A DNA stretch of 8,655 bases from Bacteroidia bacterium (GTDB taxonomy: Bacteria; Bacteroidota; Bacteroidia; JAESSM01; NORP286), in contig JAESSM010000028.1 in the NCBI GenBank assembly GCA_016764115.1, positions 2,993 to 11,647 on the forward strand, given 5' to 3'. Position 1 is the first letter of the stretch. The number at the start of each line of letters is the position of its first letter. The position numbers were made by a program, and so were the translations under genes. The notes beneath the pieces are model-generated. The model was not told where the DNA came from. It worked only from the letters and a program-made list of their open reading frames with translations, and did not search any database. Below, piece by piece: positions 1 through 7,800 of this stretch.

Positions 1-438
1 TTCTTTAAAGATGTTGATGAAGTTTGGCATGCGGGAGATTTTGGCACCATTGAAGTTTCTGATAAACTTTCTGAGTTTAAACCATTAAAAGGTGTTTACG
101 GCAACATTGACGGGCAAGACATTCGACTAACGCATCCTCTTCATCAACGGTTTAGTTGTGAAGGTATCGATGTCTGGATAACACATATTGGAGGATATCC
201 TGGGAACTACGATAAAAATGTAAAAGAAACCATTTATCTCAAACCTCCCAATTTATTTATATGTGGACATTCTCATATTCTAAAAGTAATGCCTGATAAA
301 AAATTCAAAAACTTTCTACACATAAATCCGGGTGCTGCCGGAAAAACTGGAATCCATAAAGTGAGTACTGCGGTGAGGTTTCAGATTACTAAAGACAAGA
401 TTGAAAAATTAGAAGTTATTGAGTTGAGGGAAAGATAA
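1..438 (+). CDS. YfcE/MJ0936-family metallophosphoesterase, 3' portion
   Basis: This is the C-terminal 145 residues of a small calcineurin-like phosphoesterase. The frame is open from base 1 and ends at TAA 436-438. The metal-binding motifs appear in family order: HAGD at residues 10-13, GNID at 34-37, TH at 61-62, GHSH at 89-92 and NPGA at 109-112. Only the first motif (DxH near the N-terminus) is missing, so about 20-30 residues lie beyond the left edge and the full protein would be about 170 residues, normal for the family. Members are cytoplasmic, bind two metal ions and hydrolyse phosphodiesters in vitro. Physiological substrates are mostly unknown, so I give no specific substrate or gene name. 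No clear intrinsic terminator follows the stop codon. The next gene on this strand starts 289 bp later and is probably a separate transcription unit. Confidence 0.93.
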   Translation, partial: FFKDVDEVWHAGDFGTIEVSDKLSEFKPLKGVYGNIDGQDIRLTHPLHQRFSCEGIDVWITHIGGYPGNYDKNVKETIYLKPPNLFICGHSHILKVMPDKKFKNFLHINPGAAGKTGIHKVSTAVRFQITKDKIEKLEVIELRER

Positions 439-507
439 GTTTCTAGATTATTTTTATGATGGGACGATTCAGTTTTCGATAAACTCAGACTGATTTCCTT
501 GTAGTTT

Positions 508-530
508 GTCACTCTAAGTTCATCGAAGTG
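508..530 (+). repeat. Degenerate half copy of a dispersed palindromic repeat
   Basis: The segment starts GTCACTCTAAG and ends TCGAAGTG. It resembles the left arm of the palindrome at 641-662 (GTCATGTTAAG...GTCGAAA): both share the GTCA start, a TAAG block and a TCGAA block, with a short gap between them. Its own ends, CACT and AGTG, can pair into a very short stem. No matching right arm follows within the intergenic region. I infer a decayed single copy of the same repeat superfamily. The match is short, so confidence is moderate to low. Confidence 0.45.
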
Positions 531-640
531 TCGCTACTTATTATCTTATCACTGCTCAATTAAAATTAAAATACAGGAACCAAATCGCTTAATTTTCGTA
601 TTTTATTTAACTATAGGATAATATAGCAGTCAAATACAGG

Positions 641-699
641 GTCATGTTAAGCGGAGTCGAAATATGAACCTACTAGATTTCGACTCCGCTCAATCTGAC
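641..699. repeat. Dispersed palindromic repeat, inverted pair (REP-like)
   Basis: Left arm 641-662 and right arm 678-699 form a 22-position stem around a 15-nt loop. The inner 13 bp (650-662 with 678-690, AGCGGAGTCGAAA against TTTCGACTCCGCT) are perfect. The outer 9 positions contain two mismatches (645/695, 649/691) and one G-T pair (646/694). The element starts GTCA and ends TGAC. I recognise the AGCGGAGTCGAAA-type core as a short repeat scattered through intergenic DNA of many Bacteroidota. It ends 28 bp before the start codon at 728, so it lies in the likely leader or promoter region of the sensor gene. A weak T run (705-710) follows, so partial termination of upstream transcripts is possible but not shown. 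Confidence 0.75.
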
Positions 700-727
700 A
701 TTAACTTTTTAGAGTGTATAGCTATAA

Positions 728-3700
728 ATGAAAAAAATCGCATACCACATTATCCTCTTATTATTTGTGTTTACCCTTTGGTGGGGTACTTATCCTGCAT
801 TCTCTCAATCATCAAATTTTAAGACATACTCTGTAGAAGACGGATTACCCCAATCACAGGTTACTGCTATTTTTCAGGATAAGCATGGTTATTTGTGGTT
901 TGGGACTCTTGGTGGTGGTATTTGTAGATACGATGGTAACTCATTCTCTAACTACTTTGAAAAAGATGGCCTTAGCAGCAATATCATCAATTGTATTTAT
1001 GAAGACTCCAAGAATAATTTATGGATTGGAACGGATAGAGGCTTAAGTAAATATACTCCATCATTTGAAATGGATGAGAATGCCAAAATGTTCCAAGTTT
1101 ATACCAACTATGACGGTCTGATCAATAATTCAGTTAACGACATTTTAGAAGATAAAAAAGGAAACTTGTGGATAGGAACCAATAACGGATTAAGCAGAGT
1201 TAAATTGAATGATACAACCAAAAGCACTATTACTTTTCATAATTATTCCTCTGCAGATGGCTGGAACTTTAACAGGATACAATCTCTTTGTGAAGATAAA
1301 ATGGGAAATATTTGGTTTGGCACCTATGGAATCGGGGTAAATGCTATTATTGGAACTCATGTAAAAAACGATGAACCACTATTCACACACTATTCAAAAA
1401 CTGATGGGCTAAGCAGTAATATGATTTGGAGCGTCATGGAAGATAAATCAGGAAACATTTGGTTCGGTACTGATGGTGATGGCATTTCGATACTAATAAG
1501 TCCTTCTAAAGCAAAAAATTCCAAGAACAAAAAATCAAAATGGAAATATATTACGACCGAAAACGGCTTGATCGACAATGTGATCAATACATTGATACGC
1601 GACAATCAAGGCGATATCTGGATTGGTACCAATGATGGCATCTCATACATTTCAGAGATAAATAGAAAATCTTTAATAGACAGAAATGATCCTCAAGTAG
1701 ATCAATTTAAAAATTATACTAAAACTCAAGGAATCCCAAACAAATCGATAATTTCTTGCTTTGAAGACAAGGAAGGTAACGTATGGTTCGGTACAGACGG
1801 TGGTGGAGCGTGCAAATATGTCAGGAGAATGTTCACAACAATTACCGAAGATGACGGCCTCAGTAACAATATTGTAATGAGCATTATAGAAACAATGGAA
1901 GGAGACAAATGGATAGGAACTTACGGATATGGATTAAACAAGCAATTATGTGAATGCAAATATGTTGATGGTTCACGTGTAACAACTTTTACTAAAGGAG
2001 CAGGTATCAGTAATAATCTTGTAATGTCGGGTATTGAAGACAGGGATGGAAATTTATGGTTCGGAACTTATGGCGGAGGAATCAATAGGATCAAGTTGGA
2101 AAATTTAATGGACAACAAATACGACTTCGATTTTTTCACCAATAAAAATGGTCTGAAGAACAACATGATAATGAGTATTTTCCAAGATAAGTCAAATAAT
2201 ATATGGTTTGGAACATACGGTGGTGGAGTAAGCTTTCTGCATAAAAACTATATCTATAGTAATGAGCCTGAATTTATCAATTTTACTTCAAAGGACGGAC
2301 TTGCCAATAATAAGGTAATGGCCATAACTGAAGATAATAATGGAAATATTTGGCTTGGTACTTTTGGAGGAGGTGCCAATATGCTGACTTTTGCGAATCC
2401 CACCAATGTTAGCAACCCTACTATTACCGTAATTAAAGCAGCCCAAGGCCTAACCAATAACCGAGTAATTTCAATATTACAAGATACCTTGAATAATATA
2501 TGGATGGGAACATACGGAGGAGGTATTTGTATTCTTCGAATGGTTAATAACATAACAACCACCAACGACCTGATTAATTATGACCCCGAAAACCAAGGGG
2601 AATTACACTGGACATACATTACACGTGCCAGTGGGTTAAGTGACGACAGATTGGCCTTAATGGAATTTGATGATGACGGTAACTTATGGGCCGGGACCAA
2701 TAACGGAATGAACAAAATCTTGATCGATTATGGATTTAATACTCCTGACGCCCCTAAAGGACAAGACTCAACAGATGAGACTGTCCAAGAGGAAGAAGAA
2801 GGCATGCTTCCAATGGAAGTTTTTCAGAGAATTGGAGGTGATTTAAAGATCGAAGACATTAAGAATTATGGAAAAGAAGAAGGGTTTATTGGTTCAGAAT
2901 GTAACCATAATGCAGTATTTAAAAATTTTGATGGTGTAATTTACTTTGGAACAGTTAGTGGGTTAATTCAATACCATCCAACTGAGGACATCAGTAATGA
3001 CATTCCCCCCAGCACGAATCTTAGCAATATCAAGCTTGACTTCGAAGAAGTAAATTGGATATCATTCGCAGATTCTATTGATATGCAGTCTGGATTGCCA
3101 CTAAGTTTAAAACTATCACATGCAAATAATCACCTAACCTTTGAATACATTGGAATAAGCCTTACCATTCCGGAAAAAGTTCGATACCAATTCAAACTTG
3201 AAGGATTTGATACTGATTGGGCACCTGTAACTAATGAGACGAGAGCAACTTATTCTAATATTCCTCCCGGAGAATTTACTTTTAAGGTAATGGCCTGTAA
3301 TAATGATGGGGTATGGAATCCGGAGCCCATTACTTATAGTTTCATCATTCTCCCTCCTTTCTGGCAAACATGGTGGTTTTACATTTTATGTATGATCGTT
3401 GGAGCATCATCAATTTTTGCATTTATTAAAATAAGAGAAAGGAGTTTACTGATTGCCAAGAAAGAACTAGAAACTCAAGTCACAATTAGAACAAAAGAAC
3501 TGAGCCAAGAAAAAGAGAAAGTTGAAGCTGCTAATAAGGAGATATCAATGCAAAATGAGGTTGTTAAACTAAAGAACAAAGAGATTACAGATAGCATTAA
3601 ATATGCCAAGCAGATTCAGGCTGCTATTATGGTTCCACGAGAAAAAATATATCAAGCCCTTCCTGAATCGTTTATTTTATACAAGCCCAAAGATATAGTC

Positions 3701-4411
3701 AGTGGCGATTTTTACTTCTTTACTGAAGCCGCTTCTAATGGTACCGATACATTTATTATTGGAGCCGTTGACTGTACAGGGCATGGAGTACCGGGTGCAT
3801 TTATGAGTATGATAGGAAGCAATTTATTGCACCAAATAGTAACGGAAAAAGGCATCACAAAACCGTCTGAAATTTTAAATCAACTTGACATAGGAGTAAG
3901 AACAGCTTTACATCAAGAAACAGAAGATGCCAGTGCAATGGATGGTATGGACATTGCGCTATGCAAGATCCAACTACTAGCAAAAAAAGTAGATTTTGCT
4001 GGTGCTCATAGGCCTTTGGTTATTGTTAGAAATATGAGTAGAGAGCCAACTACTAATATTGACAGTAATGAACCTATGGTTAAAACCGTAAGGGCTGGCA
4101 ACAAAATCGAATTAATAAAAGCAAACAAGAGAGGAATCGGTGGGCTTGTTATGGAAAAACGTAATTACACCAATCATGAGATCCAGTTAAAAGAAAAAGA
4201 TTGTATTTATTTCTTCTCTGATGGGTACCATGACCAATTTGGTGGAAAGAAAAGTAAAAAATACTCGTCTCGAAGGTTAAGAGAATTTTTGGGTACTATT
4301 CATGATCTTGATATGTCTAAACAAAAAGAAGCCCTCCAAGAAGAACTTGAAAAATGGATGGGTTCCGAAGAACAGATTGATGATATATTGGTGATTGGGG
4401 TAAAGTTTTAA
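728..4411 (+). CDS. Two-component-regulator propeller/Y_Y_Y sensor with SpoIIE-type PP2C phosphatase output
   Basis: This 1227-residue protein is probably a one-piece inner-membrane signal transducer. An N-terminal signal sequence (residues 1-26, hydrophobic core IILLLFVFTLWW, likely cut after AFS) leads into about 14 Reg_prop blades (about 30-750). A Y_Y_Y domain follows (about 808-872, with YQFKLEGFDTDW and PPGEFTFKVMA), then one membrane helix (about 880-901), a charged coiled coil (about 903-955) and a SpoIIE/PP2C phosphatase (about 975-1227). The acidic metal-site candidates are present: D994 in SGDFY, D1015 in DCTGHG, D1165 in FFSDG and D1218/D1219 in IDDI. SIKYAKQIQAAI (956-967) is the usual entry segment of this phosphatase family. 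Inferred topology is a periplasmic sensor and a cytoplasmic phosphatase, supported by KIRER right after the helix. In related Bacteroidota sensors a histidine kinase occupies the output position. SpoIIE-type phosphatases usually dephosphorylate STAS anti-sigma antagonists; no partner gene is visible. The ATG at 728 fits the signal peptide; no Shine-Dalgarno sequence is evident. Confidence 0.95.
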   Translation: MKKIAYHIILLLFVFTLWWGTYPAFSQSSNFKTYSVEDGLPQSQVTAIFQDKHGYLWFGTLGGGICRYDGNSFSNYFEKDGLSSNIINCIYEDSKNNLWIGTDRGLSKYTPSFEMDENAKMFQVYTNYDGLINNSVNDILEDKKGNLWIGTNNGLSRVKLNDTTKSTITFHNYSSADGWNFNRIQSLCEDKMGNIWFGTYGIGVNAIIGTHVKNDEPLFTHYSKTDGLSSNMIWSVMEDKSGNIWFGTDGDGISILISPSKAKNSKNKKSKWKYITTENGLIDNVINTLIRDNQGDIWIGTNDGISYISEINRKSLIDRNDPQVDQFKNYTKTQGIPNKSIISCFEDKEGNVWFGTDGGGACKYVRRMFTTITEDDGLSNNIVMSIIETMEGDKWIGTYGYGLNKQLCECKYVDGSRVTTFTKGAGISNNLVMSGIEDRDGNLWFGTYGGGINRIKLENLMDNKYDFDFFTNKNGLKNNMIMSIFQDKSNNIWFGTYGGGVSFLHKNYIYSNEPEFINFTSKDGLANNKVMAITEDNNGNIWLGTFGGGANMLTFANPTNVSNPTITVIKAAQGLTNNRVISILQDTLNNIWMGTYGGGICILRMVNNITTTNDLINYDPENQGELHWTYITRASGLSDDRLALMEFDDDGNLWAGTNNGMNKILIDYGFNTPDAPKGQDSTDETVQEEEEGMLPMEVFQRIGGDLKIEDIKNYGKEEGFIGSECNHNAVFKNFDGVIYFGTVSGLIQYHPTEDISNDIPPSTNLSNIKLDFEEVNWISFADSIDMQSGLPLSLKLSHANNHLTFEYIGISLTIPEKVRYQFKLEGFDTDWAPVTNETRATYSNIPPGEFTFKVMACNNDGVWNPEPITYSFIILPPFWQTWWFYILCMIVGASSIFAFIKIRERSLLIAKKELETQVTIRTKELSQEKEKVEAANKEISMQNEVVKLKNKEITDSIKYAKQIQAAIMVPREKIYQALPESFILYKPKDIVSGDFYFFTEAASNGTDTFIIGAVDCTGHGVPGAFMSMIGSNLLHQIVTEKGITKPSEILNQLDIGVRTALHQETEDASAMDGMDIALCKIQLLAKKVDFAGAHRPLVIVRNMSREPTTNIDSNEPMVKTVRAGNKIELIKANKRGIGGLVMEKRNYTNHEIQLKEKDCIYFFSDGYHDQFGGKKSKKYSSRRLREFLGTIHDLDMSKQKEALQEELEKWMGSEEQIDDILVIGVKF
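815..2977 (+). repeat. Fourteen Reg_prop propeller blades encoded in tandem
   Basis: The blade signature (N-[ILV]-W-x-G-T followed by a Gly-rich turn) recurs with its Trp at residues 57, 99, 148, 196, 245, 298, 353, 395, 444, 493, 542, 592 and 654. A degenerate fourteenth copy, YFGT, begins at residue 739. Each blade also carries a DGL-type turn and a D-x-x-G-N or similar turn before the Trp. Fourteen blades match the two seven-bladed propellers known from hybrid two-component sensors. Blades 9-12 are nearly uniform (G-T-[YF]-GGG, spacing 49-50 residues). The last two are more diverged and are separated by an acidic linker (about 669-715, with E688-E691). The ligand cannot be inferred. Confidence 0.9.
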
Positions 4412-4435
4412 AAAAGAATGGGGGCCGAAGCCCCC
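4411..4435 (-). terminator. Intrinsic terminator of rnpB with C(UUCG)G tetraloop
   Basis: Read on the - strand, the stem GGGGGC (4435-4430), loop TTCG (4429-4426) and stem GCCCCC (4425-4420) form a perfect 6-bp GC hairpin closed by the very stable C(UUCG)G tetraloop. The tract ATTCTTTTTT follows. It lies 7 nt after the last base of the rnpB P1 helix. The T tract runs up to the TAA stop codon (4409-4411) of the convergent sensor gene. On the + strand the same hairpin is followed by ATAATGTG, with no T tract, so it should act mainly for rnpB. Confidence 0.92.
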
Positions 4436-4442
4436 ATAATGT

Positions 4443-4796
4443 GAATGCAAATTTATAAGCCGGGTTCTGTCCCAACAAATTGGGTTTCTATCATTTATCT
4501 AGCCTTATCGTCACCAATAAGGTCAATCGACCTACCCTCCAGGATCGGGCGAGCAGCCCTCAAGCCCTGGTTTATTTGGCCTTTCAATCCATAAGGTTTA
4601 CTCAGCTTCTAAAGTCACCCTTAGAACTGGTGAGCTCTTACCTCACCTTTTCACCCTTATCCCGAGTACTCGGGACGGTAATTTTCTGTAGCACTAGCTT
4701 TCCGATTACTCGGAACTTCCCGTTAAGAAGTATGGCGCTCTGTATTGCCCGGACTTTCCTCCCCGATTTCTCGAGGCGATAGAATCATTTGCAATC
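4443..4796 (-). ncRNA. rnpB: RNase P RNA (catalytic subunit of tRNA 5' processing)
   Basis: This is the catalytic RNA of RNase P, which with the small protein RnpA removes 5' leaders from precursor tRNAs. The conserved 5' core GAGGAAAGTCCGGGC lies at 4761-4747 and the conserved 3' core ACAGAACCCGGCTTAT at 4470-4455, both read on the - strand. The ends are set by the terminal helix: GATTGCAAAT (4796-4787) pairs with ATTTGCATTC (4452-4443), 10 positions with one T-T mismatch. The resulting length of about 354 nt is typical of bacterial type A RNA. Internal hairpins include a perfect 16-nt palindrome at 4660-4675 (TCCCGA, loop GTAC, TCGGGA) and CCCAA/TTGGG at 4484-4471 just before the 3' core. 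A promoter match lies 5 nt upstream of the proposed 5' end and a strong terminator follows the 3' end. The ends could be off by a few bases. Confidence 0.97.
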
Positions 4797-4801
4797 AACC
4801 A

Positions 4802-4832
4802 CAAAGATAAGAAGTAATTGCCAAAAGTTCAA
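4802..4832 (-). promoter_or_regulatory. Bacteroidota-type promoter of rnpB (TTG-N20-TATCTTTG)
   Basis: On the - strand, TATCTTTG (4809-4802) matches the TAnnTTTG -7 element described for Bacteroidota housekeeping sigma factors. A TTG (4832-4830) sits 20 nt upstream, within the reported -33 spacing. The -7 element ends 5 nt before G4796, the proposed first base of rnpB, so promoter and RNA 5' end agree independently. The -33 element begins one base after the TGA stop codon (4834-4836) of the upstream STAND/WD40 gene, so the promoter fills nearly the whole 37-bp gap. The assignment rests on consensus and position only. Confidence 0.7.
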
Positions 4833-4833
4833 T

Positions 4834-7800
4834 TCATTCTATACCATACACTTCTTTATCCTTCTCACCTAGTTCCCAAACTTCTCCACGGACTTTGTCC
4901 ACATTTATTTTTTGCAATACGTCTTCAACTCGCCAAGGGGTTAGACGGGCTGTGTGATCTTGAGATGCACTCAGAATAAAATTATCATCAGGAGAAAACA
5001 TAGCCTTCATTACTGCAGCTTTGTGGTTAGGCAAAGTCATTACATTTACTCCTGCCAAATTCCAAACTTTAATGGTATTGTCATTAGAAGCAGATACAAT
5101 ATGCTTTCCATCATTTGAAAAATTGACATCAGTTATATCATCTGAATGGCCCCGAAGATGATGTATTTGGGGTTTCCTGTCACTAATATTCGAAAATAAT
5201 AGAATAATATGATCTTGAGTTGTGATACACACTTTATTCCCATTGGGGGAGAAAATTCCTAATTTCAGTCTACAACTATAAGAAATCAACTTATCAATCT
5301 TATTACCACTATTTAAGTTCCAAATTATAGCGGTGCTATCATCAGAGGTTGTTAAAACCATATTTTTCTCGTGATGAATATCAATGGAATTGATACTGGC
5401 ATCATGGCAGCGAATGGTATTGATCTTACGAAATTTAATAGAATCATTTTCGAAATACATTTTCCAATATGACCATGACGTATCAGTATTTATTGTGATT
5501 AATTCTTTCCCTTGCCCGAATACTTTTAATCCTTCAATTTTTTCAATTTTTTGAAATTTCTCCCCGTTCAAATTCCATACAAATGCATTTTTATCATTAG
5601 AATACGTAATTATTGCATGATTTTCCGTAATAAAATGTGCTGTTGTAATGTTCCCTCCATGGCCTCTCAATTCAACTATCGAATCACCTAGATCATTATA
5701 TACTTTTACTTGCTCATTACATCCTACAGCAAACATATTCGATTTAGAATTGAATTTAACATAATCCAATCCATAGGCATCAAATCCAGTTAGTGTTTTC
5801 AATAATTTACCATTAGAAGACCATAGTTTTGCAGTATAATCAAATCCTGCAGTAATAATCCTTTTACCATCATTAGAAATATCAACATCTCTAACAACGG
5901 CTTTATGGCCTTTTAAATTCGGATTTTCCTTAGGATGAATGTTCCAAATTCTTGCAGTACCATCTCCTGAAGCTGTTATAACATGCTTTCCATCAGGTGA
6001 ATAACTGGCACTCATCACTTGACTAGTATGCCCTTTGAAGAGCATTAACTCTTGTCCATCTAAATTCCATAAACGTGCTGTGCCATCATCGGAAGCAGAA
6101 ATTATTTTTTTAGCATTGGGAGAAAAGCCCGCGGACCAAATTGTTGATTGATGTCCGGTCAAATTTGCTATTTTCTTACCGCCTAAAGTCCAAACATTGA
6201 TATTAAGATCATCAGACGCTGTTAAAACAAATTTCTCATCGTCTGAAAATCTCACTATTGCGACAATCCTTTTGTGTTCATCAATGTTTAAAACTAATTT
6301 TCCATTTCTATCCCAAATTTTGGCAGTGTTATCATATCCTGAAGTTGCAATAAACGAACCGTTCTTTGAAATATCAAGGTCATAAATATTTTTAGTATGA
6401 CCCTTAAGTTTTGTTTGAATATTACCATTCAAATTATAAATAATGCATGTAGTATCAGCAATTGCTACTACGAATTCGCTGTTTGGAATAAATTTTGCTA
6501 ATGTCAATGAACTATTCATTCCCTCAAAACTCACCAATTCATTCCCTTCCAGATCCCATAGTCTTGCTGTTTTGTCTGAAGAGGCAGTTAGTACTAAGTA
6601 TTCACCCTGAATGTTTTGTGGTAATAGATTCCTCCCTTCGTTCGGAATGACAGAAATAGATTGAGGTGAAAAATATACTGAATTAACAGGGCCATCATGC
6701 TTTAATACCGCCAAACAGTTACCTTCCAAATCCCAGATGCGAGCAGTTGAATCTGTTGATGCGCTTACAATATATCGACCGTCTGGTGACCAGTTTATTG
6801 TTCCTGGATTTCCGTGAACCAGTAGCCCTTTATGTCCTTTTAATTCTACTTTATTTAAATTTCGAAAATCCCATAATAGTATTAACTGATCACTATATCC
6901 GGCTGTAACAATGTAATTTCCATCAGGCGAATACTTTGCTTGAGTCACAGGTCCAGTATGCCCCTCCAATTTCTGATAAAACGGCATTTCTCCGTATCCT
7001 GCCATAATCACTTGTTTGGCCAGTGGGGTGGGTTCTATTGCATAAGCTGCTTCGGCTAGTCGAAATGCTAAGGTAGGGTCTTTTTCTAGCTCCATATAGG
7101 CTCTTGTTGCTATCATGTTGGCTTTGGCTGTTCTTACTATATCGGTCTTGAGTTTCTCTGAGTTATAGTAGGCTATACTTACTATTATAAGTAACAGCGT
7201 GATTGTTATAGTGGCTATTTGTGCTAGTATCTTTTTTCTGTTGACGTTTTGTTTGCTCTTTTTGAGATACTCTTTTATTTCCTGGAAGTGTTGTTCTGCT
7301 TTTTCATCCTTGTGGGTTTGTTCTTGTGCTTCTTTCTCACTGTCCCACATATAGCGCTTAAGCCAGATCTTCGGGTCTGCTTTTTGGGGTTTGAACCATT
7401 CTTCATTGTAATAGCTCAATGAACCTACACTCATCAAATAGCTCTTCTGGTTATTGTTGTTCTTCCATTTATCTAATTGGCTTCTGAACTCTCTGTACAT
7501 CTGGACACTGGCATGTTCTTCCCAACTCCAGTCTGATAATCTTTGCCAGTTTCTTATTAAGGCTTCATGAGTTATATCTAATACTGTGTCTTTGGTGATC
7601 GTATCTTGTTCAGATTTAAATGGCCTTATTAGTGTGTTGCCCTGTTCTCTGAATTGATCTATCGTCTCAGCTACTTGTTCTGTTGAGTAATTATCTCCTA
7701 ACATCTCTGTTATCTCTTGCAGGGTCATTAGGTTCCTGATGGCTCTGTTGTCATCTATCTTGGTGAGGCATTTGAAAGTGGTCTCAGATATTTGCTTTGT

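Noticed and set aside
600..727. A promoter for the sensor gene, such as TAGATTTC at 675-682.
   Set aside because: It misses the final G of TAnnTTTG, has no TTG at proper spacing and lies within the palindromic repeat, so I do not call it.
1390..3367. Several open frames of 60-103 codons on the - strand.
   Set aside because: They run opposite the propeller and Y_Y_Y coding region, show low-complexity translations mirroring the repeats, and have no family features.
4480..4782. A 100-codon open frame on the + strand.
   Set aside because: It lies entirely antisense to rnpB, and its sequence is fully explained by the conserved RNase P RNA. Spurious proteins of this kind are common opposite rnpB.
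4797..4833. A weak hairpin (AATTG...CAATT) in the gap after the STAND/WD40 stop codon, considered as its terminator.
   Set aside because: The stem is only 5 bp and AT-rich, and no T tract follows directly. The same bases fit the rnpB promoter better.
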